A DNA stretch of 64,000 bases from Tenacibaculum dicentrarchi (GTDB lineage Bacteria; Bacteroidota; Bacteroidia; Flavobacteriales; Flavobacteriaceae): assembly GCF_964036635.1 (NCBI RefSeq), contig NZ_OZ038524.1, positions 2,547,001 to 2,611,000 on the forward strand, written 5' to 3'. The stretch's first letter is position 1. Each line of letters starts with the position of its first letter. Position numbers and translations under genes: made by a program. Shown here piece by piece: positions 34,105-43,070 of the stretch. The notes under the pieces were generated by a model that saw nothing but the letters and a program-made list of their open reading frames with translations, searched no databases and was not told the origin of the DNA.

Positions 34105-34903
34105 TATTAGCATTGTTTTGATGGTTGTATCTTGTGAAAAAGAAACCGTTTTAAACGCATCAGAAAAAAGAATGCTTGCCGAAAAAAGATATGAAAAAGC
34201 TATCAAATTCAGGCAAGGTTCTACTCCATTTCAAAATGGTATTGCTGAAGCCGTAACAATAGATTCAACCTATGAGGCAGCTGTTTACGAATTATCTGTT
34301 GCACATTTAAAAAGAGGAATGCCTCATAAATGGAAACCTCAATATAACAAAGCTGTAAAATTAGATTCTATTAAAAGAATTCCATGGCGTGGTTATTTGT
34401 ATTTGTGGTTTTACCGTGATTATAAAAAAGCAATTGCAGATTTTGATATGAGTGATGTTTTAACACCTAATTTTATTGATGCTCCTCAAGGACTTAGTGT
34501 AGATTGTTGGCGTGGTATTGCTTATTTAGGTTTAAATAATTATAAGAAAGCTATCTTTTATTTTGATAAATATATAAAAAAAGAAATTGAAGATTTTAGT
34601 GAAAACTCTGTTGATGTTACTGCTTTTTTATACCAAGGAATTGCCTATCTTGAATTAAAAAATTACGCTAAAGCTGAAGCTTCTTTTAATAAGATGATAA
34701 AAAACTCTTACGGTTTTAGTGCCGATGCTAAATATTACAAAGCATTGATATTATCTAAACAAGGAAAAAACGAAGAAGCAAAAATAATGCTAACTACTGC
34801 TCTTAAAGATTTTAATGATGGTTACTACAATAAAAGACCTTATATAGAAGCTTTAAGACAATTATATTTAGGCGATTATCAAGAGTTAGAAGCCACTTTA
34901 TAA
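34076..34903 (+). CDS. TPR-repeat lipoprotein
   Basis: A 275-residue lipoprotein with lipobox VVSC (Cys20) followed by EKET. Tetratricopeptide-like repeats are visible, for example YLGLNNYKKAIFYFDKYI, YLELKNYAKAEASFNKMI and LSKQGKNEEAKIMLTTAL. TPR lipoproteins usually act as scaffolds for envelope complexes. It starts inside the end of the preceding gene, so translation is probably coupled and the two products may interact. It precedes the methyltransferase gene by 33 bases. Confidence 0.8.
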   Translation: MEKLLKLSLSISIVLMVVSCEKETVLNASEKRMLAEKRYEKAIKFRQGSTPFQNGIAEAVTIDSTYEAAVYELSVAHLKRGMPHKWKPQYNKAVKLDSIKRIPWRGYLYLWFYRDYKKAIADFDMSDVLTPNFIDAPQGLSVDCWRGIAYLGLNNYKKAIFYFDKYIKKEIEDFSENSVDVTAFLYQGIAYLELKNYAKAEASFNKMIKNSYGFSADAKYYKALILSKQGKNEEAKIMLTTALKDFNDGYYNKRPYIEALRQLYLGDYQELEATL

Positions 34904-34936
34904 AATGCTTTAAAAAATTAAAAAGCTACAAAATTA

Positions 34937-35821
34937 ATGAATGATAAATTACACAATCAAATTATAGATAATTACGATACGTTAAAATATGCCTTGTTAA
35001 AAGCACAAACTTTTGATGAATCTCATTTTGGTTTTCCTGAAATTTATTATAAAATAATGGAAACTGATACACAAAGAGTCAACGCATTTAAAAAAGCTTT
35101 TGAGCTACATAATAACTTTAAAGATACCGTTGTTTGTGAAATTGGCGTTGGTACTTTACCGCTAACAAAATTATATATGCCGTATGTTAAAAAGGCGTAT
35201 TTAATTGAAAACAATCCTGATTTAATCCCTTTTATCAACAAAGAAATTCAAAAATACGATTGGAAAGATAAAGTAGAAGTTATTTATGCCGATGCACTTA
35301 CCGTCAATTTACCCGAAAAAGTTGACCATATTATTGGTGAATTAATGAGTATTTATTGTGCTAATGAATTTCAAGTACAAATTTTTCAGCATATGCGTCA
35401 GTTTTTAAAACCTGATGGTAAATTATTCCCAAATAGAATTGTAAACTTTGCAAGGTTATGCGAGGCTGAAATAGATGAAAATGTACACCATTATCCTGTA
35501 ATGTTTACAAGACATCAGCCGATGTTTTTATCGCAACAATTTTTAGCTAATGAAATCGAATTGTTAAAAGAGAAAAAAGAAGGTGTAAATTTAAGTTTTT
35601 CAGTTCCTGCTTTATTTTCGGGCACAATTAATGCTTTGTATTTAGAATCGTATGTAGAAGTTACAGAAGGTGCTAATTTTACAGGAACAGATAGTTTAAT
35701 GCCTCCTACCGTTTTAAAAACCACCAATACTTTAGATGTTAAAGCAGGTGATTTAATACATATTGATTTTAGTTTTAAATATGGCGATTCTCTTGATAAA
35801 ATTAGCTGTATGCTTTCTTAA
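34937..35821 (+). CDS. SAM-dependent methyltransferase resembling protein arginine methyltransferases
   Basis: A 294-residue class I methyltransferase. Motif I is VVCEIGVGTLPLTKLYM (about residues 66-82), the acidic post-I residue sits in KKAYLIENNPDLI, and VDHIIGELMSIYCANEFQVQIFQHMRQFLKPDGKLFPNRI (about 131-170) matches the double-E region of PRMTs (VDxIxxExM). The C-terminal half is beta-rich, as in PRMT barrels. The substrate is unknown. It may follow the TPR lipoprotein in one transcript, though it has no signal peptide and should be cytosolic. Confidence 0.75.
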   Translation: MNDKLHNQIIDNYDTLKYALLKAQTFDESHFGFPEIYYKIMETDTQRVNAFKKAFELHNNFKDTVVCEIGVGTLPLTKLYMPYVKKAYLIENNPDLIPFINKEIQKYDWKDKVEVIYADALTVNLPEKVDHIIGELMSIYCANEFQVQIFQHMRQFLKPDGKLFPNRIVNFARLCEAEIDENVHHYPVMFTRHQPMFLSQQFLANEIELLKEKKEGVNLSFSVPALFSGTINALYLESYVEVTEGANFTGTDSLMPPTVLKTTNTLDVKAGDLIHIDFSFKYGDSLDKISCMLS

Positions 35822-35842
35822 TTTTAGAGTAAACATTATTTA

Positions 35843-36763
35843 TTAAGATACGATTTCAATATCAAAACCAATAATATCTCTAACGCCTTTTTCAGCTAAA
35901 TTTATGGGCTGAATAGGCGTTACATAATGCCATAAATCAGTTCCGAACTCTTTTTCTTCGCCAGTATCTGCTTGAAAAGCAAATTCTCCTTCTTCTAAAA
36001 TCGTATTAAAAATAAGTTCTTTTTTTTCTGAAATAGCTTCAAAAATTTGAGTTTCTCCACCTAAAATATTCGTTCTGTTGATAACCAAAGCAGACACAAT
36101 ATATTTTGCACCATCTTCATGAACACCTTCTGGAGAGTTTTCTCCTTTTATCTGAATATCAGAAATTGTGCGCATAAAATGACTCGTAATTTTTATCTTT
36201 TGAACCGTTGGATGAATTTCACTTATCAAAAGAAATACTTGTTTTAAAAGAGTTTTAAATAATTCATTTTCTACGGATGCTTTAGATGCTTGTTTAAAAA
36301 CACGTTTCCAAACTCTAAAATCAGATACATCTTGTTTAAATGATTTTACTTCAATTCGTTTTACAAGTAAATTATCTCTTTGTTTTTTTGATAATTTTTC
36401 TACTGTAAAAGAAGATATATTTCGTTGTCTTGTAATTTTAGAAAGGATTAAAAATTCTTTCTTTTGATTTTCTGATAACTTATCAATCCACGGATTTAAA
36501 ACAGTTTTTGATAACTTTCCTTCAAAATAATCTTGATGTATTTTTTCTAAAGAAATTCTATCTTCTATAAAAATCGACTTTAAAAATGCAATTTGATTAT
36601 TTTTAACCAAATACTCATCATCCATTAAATCAGCATCAAAAAAAGGTTTAAAAGATGCTATAAAATCAGCTTTATTAATGGCTAAATCAGTTAACGAACC
36701 AATACGGATTGGCGCTTTTATAGTTCGTTTTAATTGTTCGGATATCTCTTTTTCAGTAATCAT
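35843..36763 (-). CDS. 2OG-Fe(II) dioxygenase family protein (PF10014-like)
   Basis: A 306-residue protein. The C-terminal third has the Fe(II)/2-oxoglutarate site: HxD in PEGVHEDGAKYIVSALVINRTNILGGETQIF (about residues 211-242), the distal His in LWHYVTPI (about 277) and the 2OG-binding Arg in RDIIGFDI. This agrees with the 2OG-Fe dioxygenase family that includes free amino-acid hydroxylases. The N-terminal 150 residues are unlike it and Lys-rich. It is the last gene of the operon, two bases after the AAA+ gene. Substrate unknown. Confidence 0.8.
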   Translation of the reverse strand: MITEKEISEQLKRTIKAPIRIGSLTDLAINKADFIASFKPFFDADLMDDEYLVKNNQIAFLKSIFIEDRISLEKIHQDYFEGKLSKTVLNPWIDKLSENQKKEFLILSKITRQRNISSFTVEKLSKKQRDNLLVKRIEVKSFKQDVSDFRVWKRVFKQASKASVENELFKTLLKQVFLLISEIHPTVQKIKITSHFMRTISDIQIKGENSPEGVHEDGAKYIVSALVINRTNILGGETQIFEAISEKKELIFNTILEEGEFAFQADTGEEKEFGTDLWHYVTPIQPINLAEKGVRDIIGFDIEIVS

Positions 36764-36765
36764 TT

Positions 36766-38670
36766 TTATACTACTTCTTCAGCTTCTTGAAACATCAAAT
36801 ATTTTTCCACTGTTTTATTTACTGGCGGTATATCTTGTTCAACAATGGTAATTAATAATTCTTTTGTTATGGGAGCAATTGCAATAATTCTGTTTGCTTG
36901 ATATTCAATTATTTTTTCAAAAAGATTTCTTGCTACACGAGCATTTCCAAAGTTTTTATCCTTTTTTCCGTAAAGTTTTTCAAAGATAAATAAGAGCTTT
37001 TCTTTAGCTTCAGAAGCTAGAACAAAATCGTTCTTTTTACAAAAAAGTTCAAAAATAGCGACCAATTCTGTCGGTTTATAATGGTCGAAAGTAAAATACC
37101 TGTTAAAACGAGATTGTAATCCTGGGTTTGAATTGACAAAGCTTTTCATTTCATCAGGATATCCAGCAACAATAACGACCAATTCTTTTCTGTGGTCTTC
37201 CATTTTTTTCAGCAATACTTCAATTGCTTCGTTTCCAAAATCTTTTTTAGCATCTTTTGCCAACGCATATGCTTCATCAATAAATAAAACACCATTTAAC
37301 GAAGCAGTTACAATTTCTTCTACTTTTAAAGCTGTTTGCCCAACATACCCCGCAACCATTCCACTACGGTCAGTTTCTATTAAATGTCCTTTTTCTAAGT
37401 ATCCTAAATGTTTGTATATTTTAGAAATTAAACGTGCTACCGTGGTCTTTCCTGTTCCTGGAGGCCCCATAAAAACAGAATGCAACGAATTATTTACACT
37501 TTTTAATCCTTCAGATTCTCGTAATTTTTGAACCTTTAAAAAATTCGATAATTCAGCAATTGCAACTTTAATATTGTCCAAACCTACCAATTGATTCAAT
37601 TCTTCTAAAACTTCTTCTAAAGTCTCATTTTCATCAATCTCAACCTCTTTTACACCTTGTAATTTCTCCTTCGGATGCTGTAATTTATCGTTTATCTTTT
37701 TAAGAATTTCTTGTTCTTTTTCAGATACTGTTCCATCTGCTTTTACAATTAAAGAAGCAATTCGATATAAAAAAGCAGCTGAATTTGAAAAATGTGGATT
37801 CTTTAATCGCTTTAAAATTAACGGTAACAAAAACTCATTTTTATAGGTATCTCCTAAATCAAAAAGAGTGGCTTTTTTTATAATTTCAATATTTTTATCA
37901 AAACTATCCGAAGCAACAAATTCATTTATTCGAGCGATACTCAAACTACTTATAATATCATTTCCTTGTAATTTTTCAAACAAAAAAGCCAATAAAAATT
38001 TAATTCTTAGCGTTGCTACTTTATTTTCTTCACTTGTTAAATTACAAACCTTATTAAAAACTTTAATAATATCTTGTAATATGATGTGTTCGGCTGTAAA
38101 TTTTACGGCATCATCAGTTTTAGTTACAATATCATTAATTACTGATGAAAATCGTTTGTTATTATTTAAATCGTCTGCTAAATTTTGAATTTTATCACCT
38201 TCATTTTTTAAAATTTCTAAAAAAGAAGCATCGATATCAAAATTAGTAGCACTACTCTCTTTTTGATTTACAAAGCGTTTAAATTTATCAGTAAAAGAAG
38301 CTAAATTTTTCTTTTCTTCATTTACTGATACACCTAAATCGCTCACCAAATTTCTTATTAATGATAAATGCTCTTCATCAAAAGAAAGAAATTCGTCATT
38401 TTTTAAAGCCGTAATTTCTAATAAATACGTGTTACTTTTTGTGTGAATATGTTTTGAGGTAATTACAAAATCGAAATTATTGCTATCTTTCTTTGACGAA
38501 TAAAGCAATAATAAATCTTCATCTTTAATTTTCAGTTTTGAAAAATCGGCAGAAATAGCAATTATTTTTAAAGGATTTACCAATTTCCCTTTAAAAAAAT
38601 AAGGCGTATTTTCTAAAGATAATTTCTTAAAAAACAGGTCGATTATTTTATACGATTTTGTACTATTCAT
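36766..38670 (-). CDS. CbxX/CfxQ-type AAA+ ATPase with TerB-like segment
   Basis: A 634-residue cytosolic protein. Residues 1-290 are a long helical region of no recognised family. Residues about 295-340 (AAFLYRIASLIVKADGTVSEKEQEILKKI) resemble the TerB/DjlA-type domain, with its ADGxxxxxE signature. The AAA+ module follows: Walker A GPPGTGKTTVARL near 400, GYVGQTALKVEEIV, Walker B GVLFIDEAYAL, and SRFNRYFTFDHY with an Arg finger. This is the CbxX/SpoVK/EccA class, which remodels proteins as hexamers. It lies 13 bases after the ABC ATPase and two before the dioxygenase. Confidence 0.88.
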   Translation of the reverse strand: MNSTKSYKIIDLFFKKLSLENTPYFFKGKLVNPLKIIAISADFSKLKIKDEDLLLLYSSKKDSNNFDFVITSKHIHTKSNTYLLEITALKNDEFLSFDEEHLSLIRNLVSDLGVSVNEEKKNLASFTDKFKRFVNQKESSATNFDIDASFLEILKNEGDKIQNLADDLNNNKRFSSVINDIVTKTDDAVKFTAEHIILQDIIKVFNKVCNLTSEENKVATLRIKFLLAFLFEKLQGNDIISSLSIARINEFVASDSFDKNIEIIKKATLFDLGDTYKNEFLLPLILKRLKNPHFSNSAAFLYRIASLIVKADGTVSEKEQEILKKINDKLQHPKEKLQGVKEVEIDENETLEEVLEELNQLVGLDNIKVAIAELSNFLKVQKLRESEGLKSVNNSLHSVFMGPPGTGKTTVARLISKIYKHLGYLEKGHLIETDRSGMVAGYVGQTALKVEEIVTASLNGVLFIDEAYALAKDAKKDFGNEAIEVLLKKMEDHRKELVVIVAGYPDEMKSFVNSNPGLQSRFNRYFTFDHYKPTELVAIFELFCKKNDFVLASEAKEKLLFIFEKLYGKKDKNFGNARVARNLFEKIIEYQANRIIAIAPITKELLITIVEQDIPPVNKTVEKYLMFQEAEEVV

Positions 38671-38683
38671 AGACTATTTATTA

Positions 38684-39493
38684 TTAATTTTTTGAATCTA
38701 TTGCCATCATTGCATCTTCTACTTGATGCACTAATTCATCAAAATGAGGTAATCTTTTAGTATCTCTATTTCGTTGAAAAGGTAAATCGACATTAATATG
38801 TTTTACAAAATTTGACGGTGCGTGTTTCATTATGTAAATATCATCAGCTAAATACACCGCTTCTTGAATATCATGCGTTACAAACAAAATAGTTGGGCTA
38901 AATTTCTCCCAAATATTGATTAATAAATCTTGCATTTGTAACCTCGTTTTAACATCTAAAGCTCCGAAAGGCTCATCCATCAATAAAATTTCTGGATTCG
39001 ACATTAAACTACGTGCAATGGCTATTCGCTGTAACTGTCCTCCTGATAAATTAGGATATTGCGCATACTTTTTTTCGTGTCCGTCTAAACCTACTAATTG
39101 AATCATTTCCATAGCACGTTCATCACGTTCTTTTTTAGAAATCCCTTCAAATTTTAATGCTAAACCAACATTATCTAAAACAGTCATCCAAGGTAAAGAA
39201 GAATATTGCTGAAAAACCATACTCACCCTATTTTGTTTGCTAACAGGTTGCCCTTTTACCAAAACACTTCCTGATGTTGGTTGTTGCAAACCTGCTATAT
39301 AACGCAATAAAGTAGATTTCCCACAGCCTGACATTCCTAAAATAACAGCGAGTTGCCCTTGCATTGGTTTGTCTTCGATTAGTAAATCTAAATTTTGAAT
39401 AATTTTAGTTTGTCCGTTATTATACGACTGCTCAATATTGCGTAATTCAATAATATTAGATGCCTGTGCGTTGTCTGTAAATAGTAAACTCAT
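38684..39493 (-). CDS. ABC transporter ATP-binding protein, nitrate/taurine/sulfonate type
   Basis: A 269-residue ATPase with Walker A GMSGCGKSTLLRYIAG (about 52-67), Q-loop VFQQYSSLPWMTV, signature LSGGQLQRIAIARSL, Walker B EILLMDEPFGALD and the His switch FVTHDIQEA. The subfamily is TauB/SsuB/NrtD. It follows the permease gene by 13 bases and together they would form an importer of the TauABC class. In this operon the binding protein is unusual (fused to OmpA), so a standard sulfonate import role should not be assumed. Confidence 0.92.
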   Translation of the reverse strand: MSLLFTDNAQASNIIELRNIEQSYNNGQTKIIQNLDLLIEDKPMQGQLAVILGMSGCGKSTLLRYIAGLQQPTSGSVLVKGQPVSKQNRVSMVFQQYSSLPWMTVLDNVGLALKFEGISKKERDERAMEMIQLVGLDGHEKKYAQYPNLSGGQLQRIAIARSLMSNPEILLMDEPFGALDVKTRLQMQDLLINIWEKFSPTILFVTHDIQEAVYLADDIYIMKHAPSNFVKHINVDLPFQRNRDTKRLPHFDELVHQVEDAMMAIDSKN

Positions 39494-39506
39494 CGTTTAT
39501 TTTTTA

Positions 39507-40469
39507 TTAACGTTTGTTGGTATTAATGTGTTTGTAAGGAAACAATAGTTTGTCTATAATTACAAATAATCGGTCTTGTATTACGCCAATAATAACAATG
39601 ATAATTAATATTGCAAACGCCTTATCTATTCTACTTTGTCTTTTTGCTGTCCAAATTAACTCACCAATTCCACCTCCTTTATTTAGCATTTCTACAATGG
39701 TAATATATGTCCAAGAAATTGCGGTTAATACTCGAATATCATCAATTAATTTTGAAAATACATACGGCATATAAACCGATTTTATAGTTTGCCATGGTGT
39801 TGCTCCTAAAGTAAAAACAGTATTTAAATATACTTTTTGAACCTCATCGATTCGCTGAACCACAACAGGAATTAAATAAACAATAATACCAAAAGCTAAA
39901 AAACTAACTTTCATTTGACTTCCTAAACCGAGCCACATAATAAAAATTCCTGTTACTGCTGTTAGCGGAATAAAACGGTATGAATCAATTATTTTGCTAA
40001 ACAAACCTCTAAAAAGAGGTACTAATCCTAATAAAAATCCAATCGGAATTGCAATAATAATTGCTAATAAATATCCTAAAACATTTAATTTAATTGATAA
40101 AAAAGTATTTCCAATAACGTCATCATCCTTATTTAATTCAGGAAAAGCTTTGATTACTTTTATTGGCGAAGGTAAAATAGGATATACTTTGTTTTTAACT
40201 AAACCTAACTCTTTTAAATTCTCTATACTTTTTGTTTCTAAAAGTGTATAATTAGCAACTAAAAGCGAATCGCTTTCGTAGTATTTTCTATTTTCTTCGG
40301 ATAAAGAACTAGGTGAAATTTTATCGTTTTGAGTAATAATTGTTTTCGATAAAACTTCTGCAAATACAAACCAAAATAACATCAAAATTACGCTTCCCAG
40401 AATGGTTAGCGTAATTTTTTCTTTTGATGTAAGTTCTCCTCGTAACTCAAATAATTTTTTATAATTCAT
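39507..40469 (-). CDS. ABC transporter permease, TauC/SsuC type, with periplasmic insertion
   Basis: A 320-residue inner-membrane protein with the BPD_transp_1 core and the EAA loop VFTLGATPWQTIKSVYMPYVFSKL (about 221-244). Helix 1 is at 23-45. Between it and the next helix (about 127) lie some 80 residues (SKTIITQNDKISPSSLSEENRKYYESDS and onward), longer than in ordinary TauC proteins; this part would face the periplasm, where the substrate-binding protein sits. Its start codon overlaps the stop of the binding-protein gene as TAATG. Confidence 0.88.
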   Translation of the reverse strand: MNYKKLFELRGELTSKEKITLTILGSVILMLFWFVFAEVLSKTIITQNDKISPSSLSEENRKYYESDSLLVANYTLLETKSIENLKELGLVKNKVYPILPSPIKVIKAFPELNKDDDVIGNTFLSIKLNVLGYLLAIIIAIPIGFLLGLVPLFRGLFSKIIDSYRFIPLTAVTGIFIMWLGLGSQMKVSFLAFGIIVYLIPVVVQRIDEVQKVYLNTVFTLGATPWQTIKSVYMPYVFSKLIDDIRVLTAISWTYITIVEMLNKGGGIGELIWTAKRQSRIDKAFAILIIIVIIGVIQDRLFVIIDKLLFPYKHINTNKR

Positions 40470-42019
40470 TAGTCTACAACTAATTCAAAATCGGTTCTTC
40501 TATTTTTAGCCTGACAGTTTTTATTCTGATTTCTCTCACAACCAGCAACTGGTTTATCAGGTCCATTTCCTAAAATAATAAACCTATTTTTAGGCATATT
40601 ATGTTCATCAATTAAATAATTAGCAACCGATTGTGCTCTTCTTCTAGAAAGTAACACATTAGAACCTCTTTTTCCAACATTATCTGTATTTCCTTCAATA
40701 CGGATGCGTGTATTTGCAAAAGCTTTTGCTATTGGCGTAAATTGTACGTCTATTAATTGCTTTGCATTATCACTTAAAATAAACTGACCTGTTCTAAAAC
40801 TGATACTTACTTTTTTTGATGATAAAGATGCCTTTTTAGCTAATTTATCATTGGCTTTAGAAAATTGTTTTTCTTTTTCTGAAACATGATTTGCTCCTGT
40901 TAACGAAGTTGTTTTTGTTACTAAATCTTTTGTAGAAAGTAATCTCCAACTTTTTGCACCTGAAGTATTGTATCCTAAATTTTGATACTTTACTTTCATT
41001 TTATTGTATAAATTTTCTCCTGTTACACCGTTGTAATTAGTATTTAATCCGAAGAAATTTTGATTATCGCCATGCGTAGCTAAACGTACATTATTAATCG
41101 CATCATAACAAAAATCTTCTGGTTGCGATAAACCTTCAGCTAAAATTTTAGCTGCTTTCTTTTTATTAGCATCCGAATTATTAAGTTCAGATGCTCCAAT
41201 CATCCAACCTTCGTATAATTCTCTTAATTGTTCTTTATTATTTTCGATAAAATCTTTTTTAGCGACAAAAACATCAGCAATAATATGCGTTGCATTTTTA
41301 GTACTTTCTAAAACCCTAGCTCCTGCTACTTTTTGAACACAATCTGCATCATCAGGACTCCAAACAACGGCAGCATCTACAGTTCCACTTTTAAAAGCAT
41401 CGGCAGCATCAATAGCACTTGGTACTTCAATTATTTTAACATCTTTTACACTGATATCTCCAGCTTCTAATAACCAAATTAAAAACGAGTGCGATGGTGT
41501 CATTGGTGCTACTGCAATTTTCTTACCTCTTAAATCGCTTACTTTATTAATTCCTCTACGTGCAACAATTGCATCTCCTCCACGACTCCAATCTGCTTGA
41601 AAAACAACTTGTGGTTGATATTGCGATAATCCTGCTACTTCGGTAGGAAAGGCATCAATAGTTGCCCACATTAAATCGATATCGCCATTTTTAAACGCAT
41701 CACGAGAAGCATCAAAATCATCAATTACTTTAAAATTTACTTTAAATCCGTAATCTTTATAAAATCGAGAATTTGTATTTGCTTTAAAACCTTCATTAAA
41801 ATACTGTCCACCAGCATAACCTCCCCAAGTAACAACTCCGATATTCAGTACATCTTGATACCCTTCTTTAGTTTCTGAATTATCAGCACTTGCAGTTACT
41901 TCATTTATTTTGTCTTTAACTTTTGGGTCTCTTAGTTTATTTAATAAAAAATAAACACCTCCAATAATTACTGCAACAATTAATATTTTAGATAATGGAG
42001 TTAATTTTTTTCCTGCCAT
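40469..42019 (-). CDS. ABC substrate-binding protein fused to an OmpA peptidoglycan-binding domain
   Basis: A 516-residue protein in three parts. Residues 1-32 hold a single uncleaved-looking helix (ILIVAVIIGGVYFLL) that would anchor it in the inner membrane. Residues 55-380 are a TauA/NMT1-type binding domain (VLNIGVVTWGGYAGGQYFN, DASRDAFKNGDIDLMWATID, LRGKKIAVAPMTPSHSFL, KSGTVDAAVVWSPDD). Residues 405-516 are an OmpA_C-like domain with the peptidoglycan-contacting Asp in IEGNTDNVG and Arg in NRRTDFEL. Thus the solute receptor would be held between membrane and wall. It lies 46 bases after the coiled-coil membrane gene. Confidence 0.9.
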   Translation of the reverse strand: MAGKKLTPLSKILIVAVIIGGVYFLLNKLRDPKVKDKINEVTASADNSETKEGYQDVLNIGVVTWGGYAGGQYFNEGFKANTNSRFYKDYGFKVNFKVIDDFDASRDAFKNGDIDLMWATIDAFPTEVAGLSQYQPQVVFQADWSRGGDAIVARRGINKVSDLRGKKIAVAPMTPSHSFLIWLLEAGDISVKDVKIIEVPSAIDAADAFKSGTVDAAVVWSPDDADCVQKVAGARVLESTKNATHIIADVFVAKKDFIENNKEQLRELYEGWMIGASELNNSDANKKKAAKILAEGLSQPEDFCYDAINNVRLATHGDNQNFFGLNTNYNGVTGENLYNKMKVKYQNLGYNTSGAKSWRLLSTKDLVTKTTSLTGANHVSEKEKQFSKANDKLAKKASLSSKKVSISFRTGQFILSDNAKQLIDVQFTPIAKAFANTRIRIEGNTDNVGKRGSNVLLSRRRAQSVANYLIDEHNMPKNRFIILGNGPDKPVAGCERNQNKNCQAKNRRTDFELVVD

Positions 42020-42065
42020 AATTTACTATTTACTTTTTTTGATATTATTTTTAGATTGTAAAGAT

Positions 42066-43070
42066 TTAAAAATTGAATAAATCTGAATACTGATTATTAT
42101 GATTTTTGTTTTTCTTTAATGTTGGTGCATCTAAATCTACACTATGACTGTCATTTACTAATAAATCTTTTTGATTTCCAAGGATTAAAGAAACTCCTTC
42201 TTTTTCCCATTTATCTAATAACTCTAAACCTTCTTCTTCAAAAATTCCGTTTTGTAAATCGATAGAATCCATAAAACCGTTTGACATTTCCATAAAACGC
42301 TCCATTTCACCAATTTTCATACTAACATCATCAGCAATTGCTTCTAAAGCTCTATCAAACATTTCTTTTTTATCGTTGTTCCCAGAAATAATATTTATTG
42401 CCGATTTCATAGCAGAATGACTCGCACGTATTGCTTTACGTTCTTGTTCTTTTACCATTACTTGGTCTTCAATATCTTCTACTAAAATTTCAGAATTTTC
42501 ATACATTTTTGTTAATACTCTGTATAAAATTTCCATTTTTCTGTACAACTCATCAAGCTTTAAATTAGATTCTCTTAATCTTCCTGCTTTTCGAGATTTC
42601 AGAATCATAATTCCTTTTTTATCTTTCTCTTTGGCAGCACTTGCAAGCTTTAAGTTGTTATTGATATTCTTTTTATTTTCATTCATTATTTGCTGTAGCC
42701 TTCTCATTTGACCTTTTAAAACAGCAATTTGTTTGTTCATTTTCTTTAAGTTATCTTTTAAATCATCAATATAACTTTTTAAAATTCCTATTGGGTCAAT
42801 TAAAATAAATAAACCTGTAATCCATCGCATAAATGATTTATACATATAAAAAATCAGGTTACGCATTTTAGGATCTAAAATCATATAAATTAACGCTCCT
42901 AAACCTGCTAAAAGTAATCCTAAATGTAAGGTGTTTTCAACAATATTAATAAGATAAGGCAGTGCTTTGTATAAAAAATACATACTTCCACCTGCTAATA
43001 GTGCTGTAAAAAACATTCCTGTTTTTCCTTCTGGTTTTTCCCAAAAAGATTTGGGTGCAAAATTTTCCAT
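42066..43070 (-). CDS. membrane protein with long cytosolic coiled coil
   Basis: A 334-residue protein. Two hydrophobic segments (about 18-35 and 45-63, the latter LGLLLAGLGALIYMIL) and an amphipathic stretch up to 95 are followed by about 180 residues of helical coiled coil (SYIDDLKDNLKKMNKQIAVLKGQMRRLQQIMNEN and on to ILVEDIEDQVMVKEQERKAI), in layout resembling a membrane-tethered PspA/IM30-like protein, though I cannot show homology. The C-terminus is Asn/Asp-rich. Start overlaps the preceding stop (TAATG), so synthesis is coupled to the coiled-coil protein at 43744. Confidence 0.8.
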   Translation of the reverse strand: MENFAPKSFWEKPEGKTGMFFTALLAGGSMYFLYKALPYLINIVENTLHLGLLLAGLGALIYMILDPKMRNLIFYMYKSFMRWITGLFILIDPIGILKSYIDDLKDNLKKMNKQIAVLKGQMRRLQQIMNENKKNINNNLKLASAAKEKDKKGIMILKSRKAGRLRESNLKLDELYRKMEILYRVLTKMYENSEILVEDIEDQVMVKEQERKAIRASHSAMKSAINIISGNNDKKEMFDRALEAIADDVSMKIGEMERFMEMSNGFMDSIDLQNGIFEEEGLELLDKWEKEGVSLILGNQKDLLVNDSHSVDLDAPTLKKNKNHNNQYSDLFNF

